64,000 bases of DNA, from NCBI GenBank assembly GCA_963746255.1, contig CAVVAJ010000005.1, positions 1 through 64,000 of the forward strand, written 5' to 3'. The notes beneath the pieces were generated by a model. The model was not told the DNA's origin. It worked only from the letters and a program-made list of their open reading frames with translations, and did no database searches. This DNA is from DAOVXM01 sp963746255. GTDB taxonomy: Bacteria > Chloroflexota > Anaerolineae > Anaerolineales > UBA4823. How positions within the stretch are numbered: position 1 is the stretch's first letter; each line of letters begins with the position of its first letter. The position numbers and the translations under genes are program-made. Positions 50,829 through 60,132 of the stretch are shown in pieces.

Positions 50829-51086
50829 AGAAATAAGCTATTATAGCCTCTTATAAATTCATCATTGACTGAATTTGAATAAGAATTTTCGTTTCTTATT
50901 CGTTCTAACAACTTTTCTCATTCAGACGACATGAAATCTTCAGACGAAAAATTACAGGATAACTCACTATGACTCTTGTCTCAGAAAGATTTCTAATGTC
51001 GACTGCAAGACGTTCAATGTCGTCTACAGAAATGTGTCAATAACACTCAGAAATTAGCACGGGATATAAGCAGTACTACTCACGTT

Positions 51087-51660
51087 CTAGAGATCCATCT
51101 GGCATTCTTCGCAGAGGATTGTTCCGTCAATTTCGTCGAGGTTTTCGGACCAGCTGCCGCACCGTTCACAATATCCAGCTAAAGGATTGGCTTCTGAACC
51201 GTCTTCATCAACTTCAGGTTCTTGTTCTATGCGGGCTTTTTCTTGCATATTTTCAAGAAGATCAGGTGTTATGGCTAAAATGTCTTTGCTAGAGATTATT
51301 CCCACGAGATTTCCTTTGTATATGACGCCCATCCTTCGAATATTAAGTTTATTCATTCGTCTCGCAGTTTCGGTCAGGATTTCATCTGGCTCTACTGTGA
51401 TTAGGGGTGTTGACATGACTTCTTTGGCGGTTAATTTGTTTGGTCTGATGTTTTTAGCTAAAACTCGTTTTACAAGATCGCTTTCGGTTATTATGCCGAG
51501 AGCTTTTCCGTCTTTGCTAGTTACGATGATGCAACCCAGTCGTCCATCGCTCATTAGTTGAGCTGTTTTGTCAATGGGAGTATCTCCTAGGGATAGTAAC
51601 TGCGGGACTGGACATTACATCTTTGACTAGCATTCGAGTCCTTAATCCAATTTCAGCCAT
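51087..51660 (-). CDS. CBS-domain-pair protein with C-terminal zinc ribbon, one frameshift
   Basis: From ATG 51660 the frame reads LRTRMLVKDVMSSPAVTIP. It shifts near 51590 into the main frame with LGIITESDLVKRVLAK, KEVMSTPLITVEPDEILTE and VGIISSKDILAI. These are two CBS motifs, which form a Bateman module that binds adenine nucleotides. The last 45 residues carry YCERCGSWSENL and ILCEECQ, a small zinc ribbon. Such proteins are common in archaea and sense energy status for unknown partners. Confidence 0.78.
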
Positions 51661-51901
51661 GATACACCAACCTCAATATGACATGATTTGAAAGGACTAT
51701 TAAATTCTTGCTGATTTTAACTAGTGATGTTCCTTCGCAAAAGTTCTTTTATCCAACATTTTTAAAGGTTTTCATTACTCCAGAAAACGACAACATAAAA
51801 AATCACACTTAGACAAGGCTTACATACACAGTTATCGTAATCTTGTAAAAGCAGATATCAACAAAAGATTGAAGAAGTGCACGCTGTTTCATGTTTCATC
51901 G

Positions 51902-52105
51902 TTATTCGCCATTAGAAACATTTTCTTCAAGTTGAGATGTAATACGGTTTATCCTTCCAATTTCCTCTGTTCTTTTCCAAATGGCTTCTGTTACAAACTC
52001 GGTTACACTTCTGTAATCTAAGTCAGGTCTAGTCTTAACCAACTTTTTCACCGTAGCGTATAACCCTGAAGGTAAATTCACCGAATCATATCCTTTTACA
52101 GGCAT
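51902..52105 (-). CDS. Ribbon-helix-helix-like small protein
   Basis: 67 residues from ATG 52105. This start is chosen because GGTGA lies eight bases upstream and the 30 residues before it are hydrophobic and unlike the rest. MPVKGYDSVNLPSGLYATVK and DYRSVTEFVTEAIWKRTEEI follow the beta-strand plus two-helix plan of ribbon-helix-helix (CopG/MetJ) proteins with FVxEAI. It probably binds DNA as a dimer. Confidence 0.6.
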   Translation of the reverse strand: MPVKGYDSVNLPSGLYATVKKLVKTRPDLDYRSVTEFVTEAIWKRTEEIGRINRITSQLEENVSNGE

Positions 52106-52394
52106 TATACCGTCACCAAATAGAAGTTGTAATAAGACTGCCTCTATGCCATTTGCTACCAAAAATGAAGACAATACCAAAATAATTTCTGCCAATTATC
52201 CAAAAGTATATGATAAAATCGTAAAAAAACAAGCATAAAATAATCGTCCTAAATTAATAGTCTTAATCCAACGGATATCAACTCTGCATACACCAGACAT
52301 TACCATACACACAATTATCTTCAAATCTTAACAATACATTACACTTTTGAACGCTCGAAAAATTTTAATGGACATCTACAAGCAACTGAAAATA

Positions 52395-52499
52395 TGGCGG
52401 GCCCGCGGGGATTTGAACCCCGGGTCTCCGGCTTCGGAGGCTTACGCACCATCATGGGAGGATGGTTCGGCGCCTTAATCCAGTCTGGGCTACGGACCC
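52395..52499 (-). tRNA. tRNA-Arg (anticodon CCG) with 26-nt intron in the anticodon stem
   Basis: The acceptor strands GGGTCCG (52499-52493) and CGGGCCC (52405-52399) pair fully with one T-G. The discriminator is G398 and a CCA follows in the DNA. The T-arm is CGGGG TTCAAAT CCCCG. The anticodon loop is CTCCGAA, anticodon CCG at 52437-52435. The 3' stem GCCGG pairs with CCG|GC only if positions 52467-52442 are removed. The removed segment contains a hairpin ACCATC…GATGGT. The mature tRNA has 76 residues before CCA. Confidence 0.85.
52442..52467 (-). other. tRNA intron at a non-canonical position
   Basis: 26 bases interrupt the 5' strand of the anticodon stem after its third base. ACCATC pairs with GATGGT around a CTCCCAT loop, giving the stem needed for a bulge-helix-bulge splice site. 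Confidence 0.65.
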
Positions 52500-52556
52500 A
52501 CTTTTTCATTCATCCAGTCCATTTGTCTAACTTAAAGTTTTGTTGATAACAGAGGG

Positions 52557-53056
52557 TCATGTTTCGATTAGGTCTTCTTTTATCCACCATGCTTTTCTTT
52601 TTCCAGTCCTTTCTCCAGCGTAGTATTCGATGATAGATTTTCCTAGCTGTTTTTTGGATGATTTTTCGATTTTTCTTAGGCGATTGAGGACAAGCCAGCG
52701 GTTGGTTTCCAGAAACTCTGCAAGCTCTGTGGTTGTGGCTCCTCTGTGGTCTATTAGATGATTAACTAGTTTTGTGTCGATGTCGTCGATGCAGAAAATG
52801 TGTGGGTTTACTTTTCCTGTTTCGTGTGTGAGAATTTCTAGATTGGCTAGTGCATCTTTTATTTTGTTGACATCATTTGTTAGCTGGTTTAGTTTCTGTT
52901 CTAGTCCGAAGATTTTGTTTGGTCGTGGAGTTTTTTCCAGTTTTTCTAGTATGGCTTCTCGGATGAATGTGCTTCTTTCGCCTTCAGGGATTCGTAGAGC
53001 GAGTTCCTGTATAGGTTGTCAGGTAGTTTTGCGGAAACAACTGTGTAGTCGGCCAT
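52557..53056 (-). CDS. Ribbon-helix-helix plus winged-helix protein, one frameshift
   Basis: Starting at ATG 53056 it reads MADYTVVSAKLPDNLYR. A one-base shift near 53010 leads to IPEGERSTFIREAILEKLEK, the second half of a ribbon-helix-helix domain. A short coiled coil follows (GLEQKLNQLTNDVNKIKDAL). The C-terminal 80 residues form a winged helix (TKLVNHLIDHRGATTTELAE, then LNRLRKIEKSSKK). The 166 residues thus hold two DNA-binding domains joined by a coiled coil. It is probably a regulator. It lies next to the tRNA-Arg gene on the same strand. Confidence 0.6.
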
Positions 53057-53328
53057 GACCATTTCCCATCCGACCTAAAGGTTAAGCAGGCTGAAGCTAA
53101 AAACGTTTAACCAATATTTTTGAATAATAAAGAATTTACACACCATAATAGGAGTTGTTGAAGGTTTATGGTTCATTTTGGTTTTTTAGAAAAAAGGCTG
53201 CTTTTAACAATGCAACATCATTAGTCTCCTAATATGCTGTAAACTTTTGAGTGTAATTTTTTACATAAACTAATTTAAGTTACGCTTAACCAAATGACGA
53301 GAGAATAACATACTCCAAGGTATGCCAA

Positions 53329-54280
53329 ATGAATGATGTTCCAGTCACAGAGAAGGCTGATTACATTTCTAGATGCCTAGAACTTGCTATACTCTTTGAG
53401 GTTAGCGGTTATCCAAAACCCGGAAATGTACACCGGACAGCAGATTTTCCTGGAACCACGTTTGAGCATTATCTTGCGTCTGCGGTTGCGATAACGCCTT
53501 CGTTTAGGAAGGTGGCTGAGCAGGGAATCAGGGTTTCTAGAGGAGAAATAGAGTCCTCAGAGTTGGGCATCGGGAATGTAATCAAGGATGCGTGTTAACC
53601 GTATGTTGGGGAGTCAGAGTGGCGGCAATACTCTGTTGGGTGCGATAATTATTCTTGCTCCTATAGCTGCGGCGGCGGGAATGGTCAGTAACAGTTTTTC
53701 TTTACCTAAGCTTAGAGAGAAAATCAAGGTGGTTGTTGAATCGACAACCCCGGAAGATGCAGTGGAAGTTTACGATGCAATCGCCCTTGTAAATCCAGGG
53801 GGCTTGAATAAGACTAAGAAGTTGGATGTCACAGACCCAAAATCGAAAAAGAAGATTCTGGATGAAGGCGTGACTCTTTTGGATACATTCAAGATTGCTT
53901 CTTCGTACGATTCTATAGCTTCTGAGTGGGTGAACAATTATCCCATAACCTTTGATTTGGGTTATCAATATTTAGTTAAGCAGCTTGAAGAGACCGGCGA
54001 CATTAACACGGCTACAGTTCATACTTTTATGGAGATTCTCTCTGAAGTTCCTGATACTTTTATTTCCCGAAAGGTGGGTCAAACTAAGGCGGAGAGCATC
54101 TCAGCAGAGGCTAAAGAAGTCTTGAATGAGGGCGGTTTAACAACGCCATTGGGCAGAAATCTTCTCCTAAAATTTGACAGCAAACTTAGAGACCCCAAAA
54201 ACGACCTAAGCCCCGGAACAACAGCGGACATAACAGAAGCTGTATTAGCCCTCAACAACCTAAACGGATACAAACCTTAA
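53329..54280 (+). CDS. Triphosphoribosyl-dephospho-CoA synthase family protein (CitG-like), one frameshift
   Basis: The first frame has ISRCLELAILFEVSGYPKPG and NVHRTADFPGTTFEHYLASA. A one-base shift near 53592 leads to GSQSGGNTLLGAIIILAPIA and AIALVNPGGLNKTKKLDV. These are the CitG/MdcB signatures (KPGNVHR…, GGNTLLG). In bacteria the family makes a CoA-derived prosthetic group precursor. Archaeal members lack citrate lyase and their substrate is unknown, which holds here too. The gene ends four bases inside the convergent DUF1786 gene. Confidence 0.8.
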
Positions 54281-55353
54281 GACAGGCCATTAATTCTTTT
54301 TGTTGCTTCAACCAAACCAATAGTGCCAGCCATCATCACGTCGCCTGCCGGAGTTGCAAAATGAACAGAAAGACCTGTTTTGGCTAAAATATTCCTGTTT
54401 GGTCCAGTAACCACCACTTTCTTGATTGCAGAGTAGCATGGTGGTTTTTTCAGATAGAACATGCCATGTCCATTATCGTCGAAAACTTGTTCATTGCTGA
54501 GCTTTCCGTCCGCGAAATCTCTTAGAAGCTTCTCCATCTTCTGCGAATCCAACAGTCGCGTGTGATGCTCTAACACTGCAGTTATTTCACCATTTGATAT
54601 TATCGCAGCCATTGTATGTCCGTTGCCTACGTTAACTGCGAGAATTGGATAAACATCCTCTACCGCCGGGTCCATAAGGCATCCAAGTATTGCATCTGGA
54701 GAAGTGTCCATAACCAACACTTTGGCATTAGGTAATTGTCGTTTTGAGGCGTGCACTGCTGACTTCATCCGCGGATAATAAGAGGGAATTTCGTTTTCTT
54801 TGAAAGCAAACGCTTCAGGCTTTGGATTATTTTTTAGCAGTTCCTTGATTTTGTTTATGCGAAACTGTCTGTTTGACATTCCCTCAGGGAAAACTCCATG
54901 GTCCTGAACTGCGACTGCAACAAAATCAATGTCTAAAAAAGATTCCCCAAAAAACTTCAAAAAATTGTGTAATTTCTCAAGGTTTACTTCTTCAAGAACT
55001 ATTGTTTCGCCTTCAAAATTTTTGGGTCCAGAATCTGGGACAAGCTCGATTCCCAAGGATTTAACTTGATCTAAACTGTTTCTCACAGTGTATGCAGCGT
55101 TTTCTGTCATGTAGACTCGAAGTCCTGCTTCAACATGTCTTTTCAGGGCATGTGAAAAAGGTCCGCCACCTACCGTATCTCCTGTAACAAAAAGGTCCTG
55201 GAGGTGACGAGTTGCAGTTTTTACTTGTGCAGCAAAAACTTGGCAGGGTGACGGCAGAACCATCTTGATACAATTTTCGACACTATTCTTTGTATCATCA
55301 TAAAGTAGAATGTCTTCAGTTCCAGCGCCTATGTCTATTGCCAAAATCTTCAT
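54277..55353 (-). CDS. DUF1786-family ASKHA-like protein
   Basis: 358 residues from ATG 55353, where MKILAIDIGAGTEDILLYDD begins; an in-frame start 11 codons upstream is less likely. This phosphate-1-like loop (DIGAGTED) marks an actin/Hsp70/sugar-kinase-type fold. A second nucleotide loop is seen at ILAVNVGNGHTMAAII, and the end has HFATPAGDVMMAGTIGLVEA. DUF1786 proteins have been annotated loosely as pyruvate-formate-lyase-activating-related. The reaction is unknown. It is convergent with the CitG-like gene. Confidence 0.75.
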   Translation of the reverse strand: MKILAIDIGAGTEDILLYDDTKNSVENCIKMVLPSPCQVFAAQVKTATRHLQDLFVTGDTVGGGPFSHALKRHVEAGLRVYMTENAAYTVRNSLDQVKSLGIELVPDSGPKNFEGETIVLEEVNLEKLHNFLKFFGESFLDIDFVAVAVQDHGVFPEGMSNRQFRINKIKELLKNNPKPEAFAFKENEIPSYYPRMKSAVHASKRQLPNAKVLVMDTSPDAILGCLMDPAVEDVYPILAVNVGNGHTMAAIISNGEITAVLEHHTRLLDSQKMEKLLRDFADGKLSNEQVFDDNGHGMFYLKKPPCYSAIKKVVVTGPNRNILAKTGLSVHFATPAGDVMMAGTIGLVEATKRINGLS

Positions 55354-55506
55354 GGAATGTATTCTCCCTAAACTATTGTATATCAATTGTTGAAAATAAT
55401 TTTATGATCGTGCCTCTCATCTACCTTTCGATAATTTTGTTCTTTACCGTTTTTGGGCGTAATTTAAATTTGTGAAGTTTACTATTAGGGCGAGAGGAAG
55501 AACTTC

Positions 55507-56226
55507 ATGTTTAACAGAGTAATAATCGCCATTGTTGGAAGCAGCAACTCAGGAAAAACCACAGCATTAGAAGCCATCATTAAAGGATTAACCAAAAAAG
55601 GCTACAAGGTTGCATCTGCAAAACGTATTCCTGAACCTGAATTCACTATAGACACAGAAGGAAAAGACACATGGAGACACGCCAAAGCCGGTGCAAGCAC
55701 AATCCTAAGTGTAGCCCCAAACGAATTGACTACAATCAAAAAAGTTGACACAAAAAAATACACACTAGAACAGCTTATTTCAGAAATTCCAGACCAAACT
55801 GACATCATCATCGTTGAGGGCTTCAAAAGCTTAGTCGGAGAAGACATGACTATACCCAAAATAGTTGCAACAAAAACGGATAACGAAATTTCAGCCGCTC
55901 TTGAACGCTACAAAAACATCATAGCATTCATCGGTCACATTCCAGACCAAAAAGTGGAAACAGACATCCCCTTCGTGGACGCCATAAATGAAACAGAAAA
56001 ACTTGTTGAATTGGTAAACAAAAAAGTTTCAGTTCTGGTGGAGCGAAAACAGAAGCGCGAAGAAAAAATCATAATACAGGTAGACGAACAAATATTGCCT
56101 TTAGGCGACTTTGTTCAAGATATAATAAGAAACTCGGTTCTTGCTATGGTTTCAAGTTTAAAAGGGGTAAAAATAAAAGGGGAAGAGAAGGTTTCGATCG
56201 TCATCAAGCGATTGTCAAGAGGCTAG
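55507..56226 (+). CDS. mobB: MobB-type molybdopterin-guanine dinucleotide biosynthesis protein
   Basis: 239 residues. The P-loop VGSSNSGKTTALEAII lies at 10-25, followed by GYKVASAKR. Next are DTEGKDTWRHAKAGAST, the MobB-specific motif, and DIIIVEGFK (Walker B region). The C-terminal 70 residues are an added domain (KIIIQVDEQILPLGDFVQDI) found in archaeal members. MobB binds GTP and assists attachment of GMP to molybdopterin. No other molybdenum cofactor gene lies in the window. Confidence 0.85.
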   Translation: MFNRVIIAIVGSSNSGKTTALEAIIKGLTKKGYKVASAKRIPEPEFTIDTEGKDTWRHAKAGASTILSVAPNELTTIKKVDTKKYTLEQLISEIPDQTDIIIVEGFKSLVGEDMTIPKIVATKTDNEISAALERYKNIIAFIGHIPDQKVETDIPFVDAINETEKLVELVNKKVSVLVERKQKREEKIIIQVDEQILPLGDFVQDIIRNSVLAMVSSLKGVKIKGEEKVSIVIKRLSRG

Positions 56227-56368
56227 CAAACTCTAGTGGCGTTTTGGGATTCAGAGAGAAATGGAGTAATGGGAGAAAGGAGATTTTAGTGATAACAGAG
56301 GAATTAGCTCCTCTCTGAACCTTTCCAAGACCACTTTTCATGAGCTTACTTAACCTCCCAGTTTCATT

Positions 56369-57556
56369 TTAGAGCGCTTTGAAAGCTTCAGACCATTCGT
56401 TGTATGTTGAGATAACACGTGGAGATACGCTAGGCTTTCTATCCGCCAAGATACCTTTGAAGTCGTCTATAGACAGAGGTCTTGGCTTAGCATGTTTGTC
56501 ACTTGCTTTACCAGAATCAAACAATTCTCCGATAACCCGCAGATGAGCAGATTGACAAATGTCCCGTATGTCACTTCCAGAGAAACCTGCAGCTAACCTA
56601 GCAAACTCGTCAAGATCGATATTAGATGTCAGATTCAGATGCTCAGTGTAAAGCTTTAGCAGGTGCAGTCGAGCCTCGTAATCGGGCAGGGGAACCATTA
56701 TCCGTTTCTGAAATCGCCGTATAAACGGCCAGTCCAGAGCCCAGGGCTTGTTGGTCGCTCCAATAACATAAGCATGGATGTTCTTGCCCTTATCCATAAC
56801 TCCGTCCATCTCTTTAAGAAACTGGTTACGAACTCTGGTTTCTCCTCCGACCTCATTAGAGTGCATGCCAATCAGTGAATCTAACTCGTCAATAAACAGT
56901 ATAGCAGGACGTCCATTACTTGCAGATTTTCTTGCCTGATTAAACAGTTTAGCCACATTCTTTTCTGCCTCGCCTAGCCACTTCGACATAATCGAGGCTG
57001 CATCCACCGAAACAAACGCGGCGTCTATCTCAGTTGCAACAGCAGCTGCCATCAGAGTTTTTCCACATCCTGGAGGACCGAACAGAAGTATTCCCCGAGG
57101 CCATCCCAACGGAAATAGGTCTGGTCGCTCAACGGGATAAACTATGGCTTCTTTGATGGCTTTTTTAGCCGTTTCTAGGCCAACAACTTGGTTCCAGTTT
57201 ACGTTAGGTTTCTCTTGTAGCACCAATTCGTCATATGTCGCTTTTTCGTCCGTCGCACCTGTTTCGGATTCTGGCGGATTATCCATCATTTCCACCGATT
57301 TCTCCGACTGATGTCTGACAAGTTGAACAGGTCCTTCTCCTTGCAGAGCCTTTATCCGTTCCTGATACGCTTGAGCACGTTGAATATACACCGAATTTAA
57401 ACCATAATCAGGGTAAAGCCTGACGAGCTTCAAGAGAGTTGAGATGCCTTTCTGATACATTGTAATGGCCATCCCTCTTGAGCCTTGTTTGTCAAGGCGA
57501 ACCGCTTCTAAAGCATATTTTGTTGCCGCTTGTTCAAGTTCTTGAGAAGCACTCAT
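56369..57556 (-). CDS. cdvC: CdvC, Vps4-type AAA ATPase of the ESCRT division system
   Basis: 395 residues from ATG 57556; a GTG three codons earlier overlaps cdvB. Residues 1-75 form an MIT domain (AVRLDKQGSRGMAITMYQKG) that docks on ESCRT-III tails. The AAA core has Walker A GPPGCGKT at 160-167, Walker B ILFIDELD at 219-226 and arginine fingers in FIRRFQKRI, followed by the Vps4-type small domain (GSDIRDICQSAHLRVIGE). It disassembles or remodels CdvB polymers during division. It is the last gene of the cdvA-cdvB-cdvC order. Confidence 0.92.
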   Translation of the reverse strand: MSASQELEQAATKYALEAVRLDKQGSRGMAITMYQKGISTLLKLVRLYPDYGLNSVYIQRAQAYQERIKALQGEGPVQLVRHQSEKSVEMMDNPPESETGATDEKATYDELVLQEKPNVNWNQVVGLETAKKAIKEAIVYPVERPDLFPLGWPRGILLFGPPGCGKTLMAAAVATEIDAAFVSVDAASIMSKWLGEAEKNVAKLFNQARKSASNGRPAILFIDELDSLIGMHSNEVGGETRVRNQFLKEMDGVMDKGKNIHAYVIGATNKPWALDWPFIRRFQKRIMVPLPDYEARLHLLKLYTEHLNLTSNIDLDEFARLAAGFSGSDIRDICQSAHLRVIGELFDSGKASDKHAKPRPLSIDDFKGILADRKPSVSPRVISTYNEWSEAFKAL

Positions 57557-57561
57557 GTGAA

Positions 57562-58448
57562 TCACGACGCAATCTTGATTTTTCCTTTTACACCCAAAGT
57601 CTCTAAGGCCTTTTCAATTTCCCCACATGCAACCTGTAATTCAGTGGCACATTGAGTAATGTCGAGCTGTCCTTCACGTCTTTTCGCATAATCCAAAACT
57701 GATGCCTCTAAATCTTCATTGACTGTCCAAGCCATACGTGTCACTTCTGTGTCTTTGTAAGTCACAACTTTTTGGGGAGCTCTTGGCTCAGAAATTTCTG
57801 AGCAAGAAGCTGTGAGAGCAACCATCTGTCTTTGTTTTACCACACGCTGTTGGGGTTGAGGCGTTTCTATGACCGGAGCATAAGTTGGAGGTTCAGGCAG
57901 TTTTTCGGTTATTTGTTCCTCCAGAAAATCAGCAACTTCTGCTAGAACTTGTTCGCCGCCTGGAGTCTTAATGTCGGTTGGCACTTCTAGTTTAGAGGAG
58001 TCAATTGTGGACATGGTCATGACCTCGAATATGCTTTCATTAACCCTTTCCATTTCAATAGCCATTTGAGGCATTAATGAGCTGAGGCCTTTCGTTACAG
58101 ATTGAAGGTTATTGAGGACTGGTTTCAGATCGGCAAAGACTGTGTTGAATTCTTTGAGTGTTTCTAGCCGTATAATGATACGTTCCACAAGTATCTGGGT
58201 GTGGTAGATAACTTTAGTGAGTTTTCTGACTTCAGCAAGTTCAGTAGCAAATATTGCTGCGCGTTCCTTGTTTTTTGCCTGTAATGCTGTCGCACAAGTT
58301 GTGAAGAGAATCTTATCTCTTCGAGTAAGTTTGACAACAACTTGGCCTAATTTAAATTGCTGAGACTTGAGTTTTGGTACTGCCTCAACAACTAACTTCT
58401 CAAATTGTGGAGAAGCACGAAAAGGGTTCTTGATGGGGGTTCCCTCAC
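57562..58448 (-). CDS. cdvB: CdvB, ESCRT-III-like protein with winged-helix tail; start affected by an indel
   Basis: About 295 residues when joined. The open frame from TTTGAGAAG runs back to within 20 bases of the cdvA stop but has no legal start. Restoring one base in the five-base G run at 58435-58439 links it to a GTG at 58448, giving MREPPIKNPF. The ESCRT-III core has KNKERAAIFATELAEVRKLT and LETLKEFNTVFADLKPVL. A MIM2-like segment is LPEPPTYAPV. The C-terminus is a winged helix (LDITQCATELQVACGEIEKA) that binds CdvA in known systems. It overlaps the upstream codons of cdvC. Confidence 0.88.
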
Positions 58449-58460
58449 AGACCTAAGAGA

Positions 58461-59207
58461 TTAAGAGCTTTGATTGCTAGTGTTCCGCACATGGATGATT
58501 ACTGGGGGTTCAGGAAGATTTGTAGAAACGGGCGCAGGCACTTTTGGCAGTTCTGTTTGTTCTGGAGCTTTTGTTTGGATTACTTCAGGCGTGTTTTGAG
58601 TTTTTTCTCCGAGGAGCAGGTTAGATAGTTTGCTCCTTAGAACGTCCAAATCGCTTTTTTCTGCGTTAACTCCTTTTAGTCCCCATTGGATTATTCCCAG
58701 AGCCTTCTCGTATGAATCACCGCTTAATCTGCCAATTTCGCGCTCAATCTCTAGATTAATCAAGGCTGAATGAAGCGAATGAATCTGTTTGTTGCAACGG
58801 TCAATCTCTTTTTCTATTTCATTTGTGATTTCTTTTGCGTTGTCCTTTAGCTGATTTAGGGCGCCCTCAAACGTGCTGTGTAGATCATCGTACATTTCCG
58901 GCGGTATCTTCTTCTTTGCCACAAGATCGTTTAAAGCCCTGTCTTTTCTCCAGATCAACGGAATTTCTTGACATAGAGAATTAGCTTTCAATTTGAGTGT
59001 CGGCGAGATCACTAGTTCACCGTTATCGATTTTGATTTGATCGTTGGAGTAGCTAAGGAACTCTCCGTCACCGTGTTCAACATAGACTCCGTCTATGCGA
59101 CCGGTTGGCGTTACCTTGAATGATGCAACTCGACCGATTTGCCTTCCATATTCATCCTTTATTTGTTTGCCAACAAAAAGAAAGGGGTTGGAAATGGATT
59201 TTGACAC
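58461..59207 (-). CDS. cdvA: CdvA, membrane-scaffold protein of the Cdv division system
   Basis: 248 residues from a GTG with a very strong ribosome site (AAGGAGGTGA, 59212-59221). Residues 8-75 are a PRC-barrel-like beta domain (GKQIKDEYGRQIGRVASFKV). Residues 90-185 form a long coiled coil (LKDNAKEITNEIEKEIDRCN). The tail is proline-rich with ELPKVPAPV and NLPEPPVIIHV. CdvA polymerises on the membrane and recruits CdvB. Its stop lies about 13 bases before the proposed cdvB start, and it is transcribed after the upstream cdvB-type gene. Confidence 0.9.
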   Translation of the reverse strand: MSKSISNPFLFVGKQIKDEYGRQIGRVASFKVTPTGRIDGVYVEHGDGEFLSYSNDQIKIDNGELVISPTLKLKANSLCQEIPLIWRKDRALNDLVAKKKIPPEMYDDLHSTFEGALNQLKDNAKEITNEIEKEIDRCNKQIHSLHSALINLEIEREIGRLSGDSYEKALGIIQWGLKGVNAEKSDLDVLRSKLSNLLLGEKTQNTPEVIQTKAPEQTELPKVPAPVSTNLPEPPVIIHVRNTSNQSS

Positions 59208-59252
59208 AGTGTCACCTCCTTAATATCCGTGAACAGCTATGTTTGTCCAGTT

Positions 59253-59906
59253 CTATGTTTCGCTTTGAAGGGATTCGCCAAATGATGGGATTCCGGTGGG
59301 TAGATCTGGGAACTTCTCTTTGACTTTCTGTTCTGCAACTGTAGCCGCTTCGGTCAATATTTTCTGTGCGTCGTCTCCTGCTGTCTGGAAGTCAATGTTC
59401 ATACCAGTGTTGTAGCCAGCGTCCATGATAATTCCGCTGAGCAAGTTTCCGATGCTGCCAATCTCGCGTTCTGCTTCTGGGAATATTGTACTCATTCCAG
59501 ATTTGACGTTGCGTAGAACATTTATTGCTGGAGCCAAAGTGCTCACTACATCGCCTAGTTCTGAAACTGTGCTTAATCTGAGAACTATCTGTTCTAGGGC
59601 AAGCCTAGAGTGCATAATCATTTTTTCCATTTTTCGTATTTCTGCTAGTTCATTAGCGAAGACGTTGGCTCGTGCCATGTCGTGTTTTGTGTATGCATTA
59701 ACGATTTTTGCAAATATTGATTTGTCACGATCAGAGAATCGGTCTGATGCTTTGTCTAATCTTTGGATTTGCATTTCCATTCGTTTTACTGCGAAATCAA
59801 GTCGTGGTTTCAATGGACCTGGAGGCCTAACGGCGTCCTTAATTTTATTGCTGAGAGGTGTATCGTTTACTCCTTCTCCCCATTTTTTTGCAAATTTTTC
59901 AGACAT
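59253..59906 (-). CDS. Second ESCRT-III-like (CdvB-type) protein without winged helix
   Basis: 217 residues from ATG 59906, chosen because GTGAGG lies eight bases upstream and the extra upstream codons do not fit. LKPRLDFAVKRMEMQIQRLD is the first ESCRT-III helix. DMARANVFANELAEIRKMEK and LSTVSELGDVVSTLAPAINV follow, the same pattern as CdvB. The tail carries a MIM2-like KFPDLPTGIPS. It lacks the winged helix that binds CdvA, so it is like the CdvB1/B2 paralogues that constrict after CdvB. It begins the cluster and is divergent to a small membrane protein. Confidence 0.85.
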   Translation of the reverse strand: MSEKFAKKWGEGVNDTPLSNKIKDAVRPPGPLKPRLDFAVKRMEMQIQRLDKASDRFSDRDKSIFAKIVNAYTKHDMARANVFANELAEIRKMEKMIMHSRLALEQIVLRLSTVSELGDVVSTLAPAINVLRNVKSGMSTIFPEAEREIGSIGNLLSGIIMDAGYNTGMNIDFQTAGDDAQKILTEAATVAEQKVKEKFPDLPTGIPSFGESLQSET

Positions 59907-60132
59907 TCTAAATTCCTCACGCAAGGAGGTGTGTTTAAACGGTATTATTACGTTGTTAATATGTAGCGGATATTTACCGATATACCAGACAGTACATACC
60001 CATTCTGCCGCCGTTTTGAGCTTTAAATCTAATATTGAAAGAGAGATTGGGCGCAGATACAAAAATAGACAGTTTTATGTAAGTTACACTCAAATGCACG
60101 AAGATTTAACTGTTAAAAGCAAGGTGAAACGA

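Noticed and set aside
53588..54280. Separate gene starting at ATG 53588
   Set aside because: It is the continuation of the CitG-like protein whose first motifs lie in 53329-53598; a one-base shift joins them.
59425..60132. Long rightward open frame opposite the second ESCRT-III gene
   Set aside because: It is the antisense shadow of a clear ESCRT-III protein. Only the last 72 codons, from 60133 with its own ribosome site, look real.
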